Source: Bemisia tabaci (lineage: Eukaryota > Arthropoda > Insecta > Hemiptera > Aleyrodidae). From it: a stretch of 64,000 nucleotides of DNA. Below are positions 20,334-31,838 of the stretch, piece by piece. How positions within the stretch are numbered: the first letter of the stretch is position 1; each line of letters starts with the position of its first letter. The stretch lies in the NCBI RefSeq assembly GCF_918797505.1, contig NC_092794.1:73941345-74005344 (forward strand), written 5' to 3'. A program made the position numbers and the translations under genes. Under the pieces are notes generated by a model. The model worked only from the letters and a program-made list of their open reading frames with translations, ran no database searches and was not told the DNA's origin.

Positions 20334-21790
20334 ATTCTCCCCTGCATTTCCAAAATTGGGAAATTTTTGGAATAATGGAATACAACAACTTCCAGAACAA
20401 CAAGTGAGAAAAATGCTTGCAAGGAAACAAGATTACAAGAAATTCATTAGAAGTATGGAAGTTTCAAAGTGTGTTAATTTTCAGTTTTGTTGATTTCAGT
20501 TCATTTCCTACAGGGATTTTTTATTTAAGTTCATGTACTACAGTTAATACCTTATTGAGTTCAGTTCGTTTTGTTTTATTATTTTTTATTATATTTTAAG
20601 AAAAAGAAAGTCTCTATTTTCCCCTTTTTTCCGTACGATTAGGGCAATTAAAGATTGTTATGACTAGATAAGACTGGTAAAAAAAATTAAATCTTAGACT
20701 AGATCTATCAAATTAGGGAGAGGAGTAGCGTTGTGGGGGTTTTGACTCCCATGTTGACTGTCGCTGTGGAGGTTGAACTTGAAGTGAGTTGTTGCGAGCT
20801 GCACTTCTTCCTTGACCCTGGCTGGAAATTGGAAAGCGGAGCCGGCTGAAAAGCGGAGTGGCAGAAGCAAAATTGATGCTTGGCTGAGGTTCCTCTGGAG
20901 TGTGAAAGCCTAGGAACTCAAGAGAACTATCAGAGCTAATCAGAGAACAATGAGTAAGTTCTGATACAGCGGCGTCGGGGGAAGTCGGTACAGAAATTTC
21001 TTGAGAACTTTCACTGATTGGAGGACATCATGGAGAAGTTTCTGGAGCAGTAGAAACAGAAGTACTAGAAGTTGCAGGGATATTTTGATGTGTAGTTCCA
21101 GGAGTTGAAGTTTACATTGCAGAATGAGATGAACTGTTAACTGGAGCAGGATTGGAATTGTTTAGAGCAGTAGAATTCCAATTATTAGCAGTTGTGTGTG
21201 GAGGAGTAGAAGAATGTTGCAACGGAGTGTGGTTACTCCTTGGAGAAGAGTTTCCATTAAGTAGGTAGAGGGTTAGAATTTCCATTTTCGAAAGATTTAT
21301 TCTTACTTCTAAATTAAGTGTTGAATGAAGGAGCAGCACTGAAGTTGTGTTGTAAAAAAGTATTTGTATTGGTGAAGTGAAAGCAAACTTTTTTGCCACA
21401 AGACCGGACTTTGTCAATGTGACGCTTGTAAATTTGATCATTTTAGAGATTGGAGAAATGAAGTTTTCCTAGTTTAGCATGAACTATGCCCTGCCGCCAT
21501 GGTTTAAACTTATCGTTATATATCTATGCGGAACATAATTAAATCACCTTCTTGGAAAGAAAGAGGTTTAGAGTTTGGAGACTTTAGGATGCACTTTTTC
21601 GACGAAGTACCTTGATTTGAAGCGAAGGAACTCTGTGTCAGAGAGAGTTTTGGAAAGAAAAGTTGCACTATATCAATTCTGGTTCTGATAGTTCGTCCAA
21701 GAAAAAGTTTTGATATGGCTTTATGATCCAGTGTTTTGAGAGAGTTAGGATATGTACACATACATTAAGCCGCTTTTATAGTGCAGCCTT
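20334..21790 (-). pseudogene. Gypsy pol 3' end (integrase C-terminal region), decayed
   Basis: On the - strand, 21,516-21,761 encodes HKAISKLFLGRTIRTRID and later FQEGDLIMFR. This is the pattern SPAELLFGRxLRTRLD...F..GDxVxxR seen after the integrase core of Ty3/gypsy elements. Downstream are WRQGIVHAKLGKLHF and KRHIDKVR blocks, then a proline/serine/arginine-rich tail (about 20,760-20,900) typical of gypsy pol C-termini. Multiple frame breaks and stops show it is dead. Confidence 0.65.
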
Positions 21791-21821
21791 GCGCTCTGCA
21801 ACGCCAATGCGCAGAGCTCCA

Positions 21822-22031
21822 ATGCCTTTGCATGGAGAGTTTGTTTTGATGTTAAGGTGGACTCTCAGGGTAGGGTGGAATATCTCCTCCATTTTGGCCT
21901 CACTTTGAGAGCTTTTTTTAAGCTTGGGAGATGATTTCAGAGAAAACCAGTGGCACCATCGTGTTTCTCGTGAACTTTTACATAAGAATCAATGGTCAAA
22001 TCGCAAATCCCTCACACATGCAACATCTCCT
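21822..22031. mobile_element. Foldback MITE family A, right arm only
   Basis: Matches the right arm of 1,172-1,671 from the CTTTGCATGGAGAGT block to CACATGCAACATCTCC. The left arm is missing. It abuts the LINE 3' end at 22,032, inside the gypsy element. Confidence 0.75.
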
Positions 22032-23735
22032 TTGGCACCTTCTGATCTCCTCCTCCATCCCTCATCGGCAACCTTTCACCGGACTTCCACGCCGTCGCCT
22101 TCCGGGAGGAACCTAATCGAACACCTGCTCTGATCGTCTGCCATCCTTCGCACATGTCCATACCAGACCAACTGTTTGGACCTGATAACGTGCACGATGT
22201 CATTCTCCACATTATCTCGCGCTTTTTTACATTGCGGATACGCTCTCTTCTTGAGATGCCAGCAGACCTCCGCCAAAAGTCCATCTCAGTTGTCCTAAGC
22301 ATGTCTTCAGTTCTTTTCTCCAGTTGCCAGACCTCACTCTCGTGAGTTACGATACTCTTCACGATGACGTTGTAAATTTTTCTTTCTGTCTCCCTAGAGA
22401 TATTCTGGTCCCAGAGAACCCCATTTAGCATCGCGATAACTTTCCTGCCTTGCACATTCGGATCTTTAATAGCCCGATCCAAATTTCCGTCCTTGGTTAA
22501 CCACACTCCTAGATATTTATACTCTTCACAGTCTTGAATTCTCCGACCATCCTCCAGTTCGATGCTTTGCTGATCACCACCGATAACCAACTTCTCCGTC
22601 TTTACCGCATTGACTTCCATCTCCCACTTACGGTATACTTTCACTAACTTGTGCGTCATGTAATTTGCATCTTCTTCGTCCTGAGCTATTACCACCTGAT
22701 TATAAGCAAAACACAGTGTTTAAAGGGTGCCATCTTCCTGTAGCGGGACACCCATTCCTGAACAGCATCTTTTCCATTCCTCTATAACCTCTACAAGGTA
22801 CACTTCAAATAAGGTTGGCGGCAAACAACACCCTTGTTTAAGTCCCTTAGTTACCAGAAACCCCAACAATAACTCTCCGTGTGATTTAACCCTAGAAAAA
22901 GTCCCATCATAAAATTCTTGAATTGCACTAATTAGTCTCCCACTAAAATCCCTTTTGTTCAAGGCTTCTCAAAGTTTCATCAATGGCACACTATTGTAAG
23001 CTCTCTGGAGATCCACAAACACTAGATGTAATTCCTGGCCGAATCCCTTGTTTTTCTCGATCAAGTGGATGATGGTAAATAAGTGATCAATCGTTGACCG
23101 ACCGGCTCTGAAACCTGCTCGCTCTTCCGCTTCTTGTTCTTGCCCTTTACCCTTGATTTTAGCTTTCAGAATTTTTCCGTATACCTTGCTTAGGGTACAT
23201 GCGACTGACAGTCCTCTATAATTATCGCACTCATCATTTCTACCCTTTTTCTCGTATATCGGTGACACCCAAGACTCTTTCCATTCGGTCAGTACCTTGC
23301 CACCTGCCAAGCAATCTTGCATCAGGTCTCTCAAACGCTACAACAGCTTGCAGGTTCCACACATAATCAACTCTACAGGAATATTTCCCAGACTCGGAGC
23401 TTTATCGTTCTTCAGCTCTCGTACGACCTTTACCACGTCCTTCATGTTATTATTATCATTAGTATACCCCAAGCTTACGCCTCCATCTTGAAATTCAGGT
23501 CGCCTTTCTGTCAACAGATTTTTAAAATAACCCTCCAGTTTATCAATGGATATCGGAGATATTAAGTCCTGGTTCATGTCCCTTCGCAGTCCTGTCAGCA
23601 ACTTCCAGCTCTCAGTGCTTTTTCTTCCTCCTATGTACGAGTCTATTCGATTACAGCTCCTCTCCCAAGATTCGTCCTTTTTCTTGGTAATGAGCCTTCG
23701 AACCTGCGTCTGAGCTTTTCTAGGTAGGATATGTT
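22032..23735 (-). pseudogene. Non-LTR retrotransposon reverse transcriptase (RTE-like), dead
   Basis: Frames on the - strand give, in order, a thumb-linked segment, NDKAPSLGNIPVELI, GLSVACTLSKVYGKILKAKI, AGFRAGRSTIDHLFTI, HLVFVDLQRAYNSVP (motif A), RLISAIQEFYDGTFSRV, GLKQGCCLPPTLF, then the region where the catalytic FADD should be, and a C-terminal WRRSAGISRRERIRN block common in insect RTE-type endonuclease-reverse transcriptases. At the catalytic site the frame reads FAYNQVVIAQ, both aspartates lost. Several frameshifts and stops; no endonuclease domain remains. Inserted into the gypsy element. Confidence 0.75.
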
Positions 23736-23743
23736 AAAGAGCT

Positions 23744-24037
23744 TCAAACTGAATTCAATTTTTGCCCCATGTGGACTGCCCATGCATCTTCAGGGATGTT
23801 TCTTAGCTTGAGCACAAGTTGGAACCTGGAAAAGTACTTATCAAGCGTTTTGGAATCTTTGCAAAACCTATCAAACCGGAAGGTTGAAGCGGGGAGAGGG
23901 TTTGTACTACTTTGAGACTGAAATATTTGTAGAGAAGCAAGTTGTCCAACTAGTGCGGTGAGCTCTTGTAGGCCACGTTCCAGGCTGCTTACCCGGTGTT
24001 GATCTCCATCTTGGGACAGATCTGAATCCCTCGGCAT
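23744..24037 (-). pseudogene. Gypsy gag, N-terminal fragment
   Basis: Starts at ATG (24,037) about 78 bp inside the 5' LTR and encodes MPRDSDLSQDGDQHRVSSLE, then FRFDRFCKDSKTLDKYFSRF and LKLRNIPEDAWAVHMGQKLN. This resembles insect Ty3/gypsy Gag (F-D...W-x-x-Y-x-x-R-F...L-K...). The rest was lost or displaced by the LINE and MITE. Confidence 0.65.
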
Positions 24038-24114
24038 GGCTAGAAGTTCGGAAGAGTTGGAAGAGGAGGCAATTCACTTCGTGAAGACAGCACGAGTACG
24101 AAAATCCTCGTCGC

Positions 24115-24304
24115 TGTTAATACATCGTAAGATGCTAAAAAGGGCAAGGTGGAAAGAAGAGACTCACGGAGACATGACAGAAGACAAAGGTATATTGAGA
24201 AGCGATATCAGAGTAGCCTGCAGACTGTTTACACCTGGCAAGGGCTATAGTCCCCTGCCCACACATACTACCAACCTATGAACTAGTGAACTAACAATCC
24301 AACA
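24115..24304 (-). repeat. 5' LTR of the decayed gypsy-like element
   Basis: 190 bp, with - strand ends TGTTGGATTG...TATTAACA (TG...CA). Pairs with 20,144-20,333. No matching target duplication is visible (GCTAG vs AGGGT), in keeping with age or rearrangement. Confidence 0.75.
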
Positions 24305-24411
24305 AGGGTTAAATCTTTTTACTTCAGTGTTTTATGGGTACCTAAAATTCTTGTGGTTCTCTTCTACAAAAATTTATTTTTTTGTCTATTATAAGTGGAC
24401 AAAAATGTATG

Positions 24412-24752
24412 TAGGGTGATTCTGGGTTAAACAGCCAGACTGCAGGAGCCGAAACACCCCTAAACCCCCCCCCCCTCCCCCCTTTAAATTGAGATTTTGA
24501 TTTTTTCAGATTATTTATGAATTCAGAGTATACAAGTACAGAGAAGTATAAATTTTCGTGAGATTTGGTTCTCAACCGTTACCAAATTTTAGGAAAAACG
24601 ATTTACTTTCCAAATTTTTTTTTTGGGGGGGGGGGGCGTAGCTCCGACTGGGGGAACTTTTTGAAAAAACTTTATACAACAAATAAGTCTTATTTTGACC
24701 CATAGAGCACGCGCCTGCAGTCTGGCCGTTTAACCCTAGATCACCTTGTATA
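24412..24752. mobile_element. MITE H, copy 1
   Basis: Ends share TAGGGTGAT...GGGTTAAACAGCCAGACTG and its inverse. The arms pair inward over about 120 bp. Other copies: 39,344-39,666 and 44,058-44,670. TA at the borders suggests Tc1/mariner. No coding capacity. Confidence 0.7.
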
Positions 24753-24944
24753 CAAACTCATCTTTAGGAACTGAGGTATGCTCTTTGATTTCATCCCAGT
24801 TTTTATTGACAATGCTGCGTGCTAAGTACATAGAAATATAAGCGCACAATGGAACAACGTCCAAAGATTTATTCATATGCATTTAAAACTTTCCTTTTTC
24901 CTCTGTTCGAAATTTAAGAAGCTGTTTTAACATTTTGTTTTCAG

Positions 24945-25109
24945 ATTGGAGTATTTTATACGTTGTTGTAGCTTTATTCGTGCTTATAGTTATTTTAGTA
25001 GCAGTTGTGTGGGGTATTGTATGTCTATGCCAAAGATCGTGTACTAAACAGTACAAGAAGAGAAGAAGCTATTCCCTTATCCAAAATAATAACCATAGTG
25101 AGGAAAGGC
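24945..25109 (+). CDS. KIAA0319L: KIAA0319L-like, exon (transmembrane helix and start of tail)
   Basis: Follows TTGTTTTCAG and ends before GTAAGT. Encodes DWSILYVVVALFVLIVILVA then VVWGIVCLCQ, a single hydrophobic helix of about 25 residues. It is followed by basic residues (KQYKKRRS), giving the positive-inside orientation of a type I protein. The tail contains RSYSLIQNNN; YSLI fits the Y-x-x-hydrophobic endocytic sorting motif and sits where vertebrate family members have YTIL. Phase 1 in and out. Confidence 0.92.
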
Positions 25110-26440
25110 GTAAGTACCTTTTTTGTAGTTCTCTAACATCTTAATTATTCAGTATCTCCTTTGATAGCATTTTGCGTCTTTAATCATCCTAAATTAAGAT
25201 TGAGCAGAACCAACTAGCAGTAAAAGTGCCAAACCACATATCTTGATTCAAGATATTTTTAATCTTATCACTTTTAACTCTTCTAAAAGAGCCCTGATCA
25301 TTGTTTTTGCACAAAATGCTGATCAATTTTTATTTGGTTTCTCAAGAATATTTTTCCAAAATGTTGCTCAAAAATTTCCTGCAGCATCCTCTGGAAGAAA
25401 TAAAATTATGGTTTGGTAGTTTCACCATTGATACTAGTTTAGTTTATTATTAGTCCAGTCATTGGGGGGGGGGGGAGGGGGGAGAATGGCCCCTACGCGG
25501 TTTCGAGACCGGAAATTTTTTTTTTCACCTGATTTCTCATCATAAGAGAGTCCTAAACGAGAACCCGAATTTGCCCCCTCGACCATGAGACCCCCCCCCC
25601 CCCCTGCAACCTACAAAATCGAATAAAAAACCGTCAAAAATCGGATATTTTCTCTCGTTTTTCGACTACTATTGCAAGTTCTGAGAGATAACCTTTTTTT
25701 CTCATCTATAGAGAGTCCTAAACGAGAATCCAAATTTGCCCCCACGATAATACCCCGGAAAATCCCCCAAATCGAAAAAAAACGTTGAAAAATTGGTTAA
25801 GACCTCTTGTATTATGGCTGTTATCGACAAAACCGGTGCTTTTTCGACAAAGTATGTGGATGTTACTTGAAAGCAGATAAAATGATGGTCATTTTTGTCC
25901 GATTTGAAATTTTTTGACGAAAAATGTGCTCACTACAAGGTTTTCAAAAATACCCGTCATTTTCAAAATTTCGTTTTTTAATGGTTCTTTGCTTGCAACT
26001 TTTTTTCAGCAAATTTTTAAGGTTCTTATATTGTACCAAGTGAAAGTAGATTAAAAATGCTACAATTTCGTGTCTCCAACGTGTCCTAAAGGCGTGCGTA
26101 ACGAGATGGCGTTCGGCGTTGCCAAAGTTACAGTCTCAAAAAGCATTTCCCGGGGCGGACCATTTCACGATATCACTGCTCTCTCCCGCTCATGCAAGTG
26201 ACACAAACTATAGTTAAAGATGACCACAATTTTATCTGCTTTCAAGTAAGATCCTCTTACTTATAGGCAGATAAAACATCACCGGTTTTTGCGATAGTAG
26301 CTGAAAAAGCAGAGAAAATAGCCGATTTTCGACAGTTTTCTTCGATATGGGGGAGGGGTGGGGGGTTTTTCGGGGAGGTTCCTATACTTTATCAAGGGGG
26401 CAAATTTAAATTCTAGTTTTGGACCCTCTATGAATGAGGA
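25110..26440. repeat. Intron with degenerate G-type repeats
   Basis: Contains a direct repeat about 175 bp apart (GAGAGTCCTAAACGAGAA at about 25,545 and 25,718), G and C homopolymers at 25,464-25,482 and 25,590-25,603, and an inverted pair around 25,870 and 26,245 (GAAAGCAGATAAAAT). These look like older fragments of the family forming the palindrome downstream. Confidence 0.5.
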
Positions 26441-27850
26441 ATCAGGTGAGAAGAAAAGTTCCGCTTTCAAATTTTGCGACAGTAGCCGAAAAACGAGAGG
26501 AAATAACCGATATCCCACCGTTTTCCTCGACTTTGGAGGGGTTTTCAGGGTTTCCGAGGGCACTTTTTCGAGGGGCATCAGGATGATCGTTCAGGACCCT
26601 TCATACCAGGTGTTCCAGAACACCCGTCCGCTATCTTTTTCTCGGAAATGGCCAAAAATTTAGCTTTGGGATGAAATCTAGTAGGGGCAAACCAACCCCA
26701 AAAAATTAAATGAAAATATTATCAGTCCCCCACACCCCATTTTGGGGTCTTTTAGGGTAATGCCCCCCGTTTCTCGCATATTTCAAATAGGAAGGGAATG
26801 TTTTGACTTCGGATTTAAATTCTTTGGCCAAAAATAAGAACATTTTGTTTCCTTAAACCCCATTTTTTTGGAGTTACAGGGCATTTTGGGGCAAATTTCA
26901 GTTAGACACTATAGACGTTAAAAGGATCCGATTTTCAAAATCTAAATGTCCCCCGGGAGAAGTCAATACCTTCTTATTGATGTGGCATATTACCCCTGTT
27001 GATCCATAATTATGGGAGCCATGACCCCCGACAAATTTGGGGCTTTGGAGGGCTGTAAGTTGAAATTTTCAAACGGCAAGGATTTATTTTGACTTAAGAT
27101 TTGGATTCTACGCGAAAAGTTACGTAGAATTGTTATGACGTAGAGCCTATTTGCCCCAAATTATTCTTTGCCCCTTTCTTTCTTCAAAAATACATGGCTC
27201 ACTATGAGGAAATGGGGTCATCAAGTAATTAGGGGCGAATTGGACATACACCACATCAATTCTACGCAAATTTTCGCGTAGAATCCAAATCTCGAGTCAA
27301 AACATACCCTTGCGTATGGAAATTTTCGACTTACGGCCCTACAAAGCTCCAAATTTTTGGGAGGTCGTGGCTTCTATGATTATTGATCAATAGGGGTCAT
27401 GTTGCACATCAATATACAGGCATTGACTTATTCTTCCAGAGGACTTTTAGATTTTGAAAATCGGATAATTTCATTGCATACCAAGACCCCAATCCCCTTA
27501 GAGGACCACCAAAATGGGGTTTTGGGGGACTGATAATATTTGCATTAAATTCTTTGGGGTTGGTTTGCCTCTACTAGTTTTCATCCCAAAGCTAAATTTT
27601 CAGCCATTTCCAAGAAAAAGATAGCGGACGGCCGGGTGTTCTGGAACACCCCGTATGAAGGGTCCTGAACGATCATCCAGATGCCCCTCGAAAAAGTATG
27701 GGAAAACCTGGAAAACCCCCACAAAGTCGAAAAAAATGGTTGAAAATCGGTTATTTTCTCTCCTTTTTTGGCTGTTACCGCAAAATAATTTAAATCCGAA
27801 GTCAAACATACCCTTTCGCTTTTGAAATATGCGAGAAACGGGGAGCACCC
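26440..27850. mobile_element. Foldback element G, copy 1 (~1.4 kb palindrome)
   Basis: Arms of about 650-680 bp pair around a centre near 27,150-27,190: AACACCCGTCCGCTATCTTT vs its inverse at 27,610-27,640; ATGATCGTTCAGGACCC vs inverse at 27,660-27,680; GGATTCTACGCGAAAA vs inverse near 27,275. A second copy is at 42,630-43,690. Noncoding; superfamily unknown. Confidence 0.7.
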
Positions 27851-29017
27851 CCCCCCCCCTTAGAAAACCCCCAAGATTGGGTTTTGGGAGACTGAGAATA
27901 TTTTCATTGAACTCTTCGAGGTTGATTTACCTCCACTAGTGTTCGTCTCAAAACTCAGATTTCGGTTGTTTTTGAGAAGAAGATAGTAGACGAGGGCTCT
28001 GGAACTCCCGGTCGGTGAGAAACTGGGTGAGAAAAAAAGTTCAGCCCTCGAAACCGCATTAAAACCCCCAATTTATTGGACTATATACTTAGTTTTGTGT
28101 CAGAATTCTACTTCCTCCCCAAAAAAAGAATGAAATCCTGATTTTCTTGGGAGTCGCTTAAAAAACAAGAGCATAAAACGTCTTGCAGTACCAGCAAACT
28201 TGTGGAAGAAGACCCTATTCCTAAATCTCTGTAATCAGGGGTCTTTGAAATCAGTTGATTCAGGATTGGAATAAATACAAACTATCGCAAATCAACTCCA
28301 CACCTAAAAAGTTGCAAAAGAATTAAAATTCGAAAGTACAGAAACTTGAAATCACCACTATACAGGCTGTTTCTCAAATACTTTAGGCCGCTGCAAACAG
28401 GAACACCTAAGGATTTTTTGTTTTGGGCGTTTACCAGCTTCCCTAAACCCTATTTAGAAACTGCATAATCGTCAAGTTTTCTCAGAAAATCCTCGAGTTT
28501 ATAGCAGTGTAGCGGAAAAGAAGGTACGAGATTTCAAGAAGGTCTTCCATTCAGTCATCATTATGTACCAGAGAGTTCTTACTTGTCTGTCTTTTTTTTG
28601 GGGAGGGGGGGGGGGTGGTAGCAAGTTAATTTTGTATTGCACAGTTCGGAATGGGACCGACAGCCGACCTTTAGATTTTTAAAGTATGCAATTTTAGACG
28701 ATTTTCGTCCAAACCGGACCTGGATATCTTTCTTCATTGGAGAAATATGGAGGTTCACAGGTTATGACTTCCACCCCCCTAGCTTCCCCCAAAATTTTTT
28801 GGGGGTCTGAAATTTTGAGGAAAGAAGCGCTCAAGTATGAGTAATGAATAGACAAAGTCTGAAGAAATTCCAGAGGGGGCGCGAAAAAAGCCGTTTTTGC
28901 ATCAAGCTCTTTTCTTCTTGCAGTTGTCTTGCATCATTTCTTCAGTTTTTCAGAACAGTCAATCCTGTCGATTTCTTCATGAGATTATTAGCTAAACCTT
29001 TTGAACTTTTATTTCAG
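27851..29017. other. Intron sequence, mostly unassigned
   Basis: Begins with further G-family fragments to about 28,060, then unassigned sequence with G-rich homopolymers near 28,600. No gene. Confidence 0.45.
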
Positions 29018-29139
29018 TTGTTTTACCTGTCACTGAATCCGATTCTGACTCTGATGTTCTCTTTGAAGCACGGAAGAGTAATGGTCTGAGTAAGCCTGGC
29101 CGAAAGAGCTTTAAAATGGATCGAAGAATCAACACATGA
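29018..29139 (+). CDS. KIAA0319L: KIAA0319L-like, last coding exon with stop
   Basis: Follows TTTATTTCAG and ends at TGA 29,137-29,139. Encodes LVLPVTESDSDSDVLFEARK then KPGRKSFKMDRRINT. The acidic S-D-S-D-S-D-x-x-F cluster corresponds to the ESEFDSDQDTIF-type cluster near the vertebrate C-terminus. The nine exons together total 1,383 nt, exactly 461 codons including the stop. I see no canonical AATAAA in the next few hundred bases; AATAAG occurs near 29,406. Confidence 0.87.
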
Positions 29140-29742
29140 ACTGAAGATTTCCCATTTTGCCTTGACTTGAGTATTAGTTCCAAAAATGTTTTAACTTGTT
29201 TTTTGTTCTATAGTTTTAAGGCAACTCATAAACCAGCTGGATTGGTTTGTAAATATCTTTCTTCATTTATTAACTTGTCTGAAAGGCAAAATACCAAGTA
29301 CTTTTTATTATTTTTTTATCATTGCAGTCAACTTTCTCTAAGTTATGTACTGTTTAAGTCTAATTTTCTCCTAACGTAGACACTTTCAGAAATCCCACCG
29401 AATCTTAATAAGGCTGATAGGAGTAATTCATGGCTAACTCAAATAGTAATAATTTACAGCTAACTCAAATAGTGATAAGACTGCGGATACTGTAAACTTT
29501 TCCTGTGCAGTTCTTACTCTAGGAGCTGGGCCTAAAGCGATTCCGAAGCCCCCTTTGAATCAGGGAATACCAGCTGCAGGATTGCTAAACCTGTGACAGT
29601 GCAGACCTACATAGAATACCACCACCTTGATTACCTGTATAGTCGAAGGAAAACTGGGTCTTGCCAGGGTTTGACTCATTGTCAGAGAAAGTTGACTGTA
29701 TCATCATTATTTATTAATGTGTGTTGAAGATTTAGGTTCATA
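29140..29742. other. KIAA0319L 3' UTR / downstream flank
   Basis: Non-coding sequence from the stop codon to the left end of the mariner foldback. No clear poly(A) signal or other feature. Confidence 0.45.
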
Positions 29743-29984
29743 TGAGGTCTGTCCGGAAAGTATCCGACCTCGTTGATTATCTCGCCATCAACGGTTGATA
29801 AGAGGTTGGGGCTTGAGATCATCTTTGCAGGGACTCTCCTGAGTGCAGGAGCATAGCCGGATTATCACCTGTTGAACCAGTCGTTGGTAATTTGCTGATC
29901 AATGCGTGCTATTCTGCTGTGATCGTCAGATTTCGTTTTTCCTAAAAAAGAAGAAGTAAAGGAGAGTGGGGTGGGAAGAGTTTT

Positions 29985-30229
29985 TGAAGAAGATCATCAC
30001 AAGGGATGCTTCTTGGGTCTACGGGTACGACCCTCGGATAAAAGTGCAATTGTCAGTTTCAACCGCACGTGGGAGACCTTGCCTGTAGAAAGCTCGGAAG
30101 AGTCGCAGCAATGTGAAGACAATGTTGACTGTCTTCTTTGATCATGAAGGTGTCATCCATCATGAATATGCTCCCCAATGTTTCACTATCAATGGAGAGA
30201 GCTACCGAGAAAATTTACACAGCTTAAAG
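29985..30229 (+). pseudogene. Mariner transposase fragment
   Basis: Translates to KIITRDASWVYGYDPRIKVQ, then ARKSRSNVKTMLTVFFDHEG and HHEYAPQ, with a stop between. These are the D-x-S-W-V-Y-G-Y-D-P block (second catalytic Asp region), K-x-R-S-x-V-K, and the F-F-D...H-x-E-Y/F block of the mariner DD34D catalytic core. An inverted copy lies at about 38,531-38,745. Confidence 0.8.
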
Positions 30230-30459
30230 TGTTGAAGTCTAAAAAACTAAAAACAGTGGATGAAAAGAAAAATCGTCCATATCTCACAAAGTAGGCTTTT
30301 TATTTATTGAACAAAAAGCAGAGAGAGAGCACAAAAGAACATCTAGAGGTCACATCCTCATCATAGTGAGAGACAAAAAACAAACAGAGCGCTCCAAGTG
30401 AGCGACTGGGGAAACCAAGAGACAAATCAAGATAAAATATCACTGAGTGCATACTGACA
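30230..30459 (-). repeat. Copia 3' LTR (230 bp)
   Basis: - strand TGTCAGTATGCACTCAG...GACTTCAACA; TG...CA ends. I find no difference from the 5' LTR. AATAAATAAA on the - strand near 30,304 could serve as poly(A) signal. Confidence 0.93.
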
Positions 30460-30808
30460 CCCTCCCTCGCTCTGGGATATTTTGAACCACAAAGGAAATT
30501 TAAGAAAAAAAAAACTAACAATTGAGGCAGTTACGGAATATCGGGCAAACAAGGAACAACAATTTAAGACAAGGACTAAAGAGCAACACCAAAAAAATTT
30601 ACTCGCAGAACTCTGTTTAAATTTGAAAGTTACATTGAAAATCAAAAGGAGACGCAAAGTGTCGCTTAGACATTTAAGATTAATTTTGGTACAGTTGTTC
30701 TGTGTAATTTCTGTAAAAAAACGAAAAAGATTTTGCAATAAGCCTCTAAGGAAAAATAGAAAAACAGTTGAGAAACAAACGCAAAATTAATGCAATAAAA
30801 ATAATTAA

Positions 30809-31838
30809 TCAGTTACAAGACCAAGCATTTGGGAAAATTGCAAAGTTTGGAGGTTTGGTAAAGAGGTCAGCACAATTTTCATTACTAGGGATATAAACCG
30901 TGTCTATTTCTCTCTCACTTACCAATTCTCTAACAAAAGAGTATTTTACAACAAAATGCTTGCTTCGTTCTTTGACAGCGTCATTCTGTGCAATTGAATT
31001 AGCACCCTGATTGTCGCAGAAAATTTGAATAGGTTTACAGGGTAGTAAGAAACAATGATCTATCTCTGCCATAAACGTTTGGAGCCATGTCAGTTCACAG
31101 GCGCACTCATACAGTGCAATATATTCCGCATGGGTGCTGGAGCTCGCGACACATTTTTGCTTGCGGCTTCTCCATGACACTGCTCCGCCACCAATTACCA
31201 AAGCATAGCCAGTGATAGACTTGCCAGTTACTTTATCACCTGCCCAATCGGAGTCACTATTACAAGTGAACTTTCCTCCCTTTTTAAACGACAATTTATA
31301 ATTGATAGTCTTCTTTAAATACTTAAGTAAATGAATAACTCCCTTCCAGTGAATTTCAGTGGGATTAGCACAGAATTGACTTAGCTTACAAACTGCAAGC
31401 GCAATATCAGGGCGAGTGCAAGTGCTGAGGTACAAAAGACTGCCAATTGCTCTCTGATACGTTTCTTTGTCAAAGCACTCCTCTTCAACCTTTGACTCAA
31501 AAATACCACTTGGAAGAGGGCTAGACGTTCCTTTACAATCAATTAAAGAGTAATCTTCTAGTAAAGACACGATATAGTTACTCTGGTGTATAAAAACAAC
31601 ATCCTTTTCTGGGCGTTCAAATTGAATCGACAGAAATACGCTAACATCACCTAAGTCTTTCACTTGTACATGTTGAGCAATTTCATTCTTAAAAATAGTT
31701 TAGGCAGCTGTTGTGCCGGCTGCCAAAAAATCATCGACATAAACAGCCACAATGATCCCTGTCCTGAAGTAGACACAGGGTTCGCTTACGCATTTTTTAA
31801 ATCCTAAGATTAACATAAGTGAAGTTAAAAAAATCATA
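30809..31838 (-). pseudogene. Copia reverse transcriptase 3' part and RNase H
   Basis: Continues pol after the frameshift. Upstream of the stop at 31,700-31,702 it encodes FKKCVSEPCVYFRT and AVYVDDFLAA, the YVDD catalytic motif of copia RT. Downstream it gives VKDLGDVSVFLSIQFERPEK, STCTRPDIALAVCKLSQFCA and the RNase H domain (SDSDWAGDKVTGKSITGYAL, CVASSSTHAEYIALYECACE, IFCDNQGANSIAQND). The product ends normally at 30,809. One in-frame TAA inside RT inactivates it. Confidence 0.9.

Noticed and set aside
30300..30738. Frames of 73-103 codons in and beside the copia 3' LTR, also at 38,366-38,569
   Set aside because: The LTR part recurs in both LTRs and is noncoding; the remainder is copia 3' untranslated sequence.
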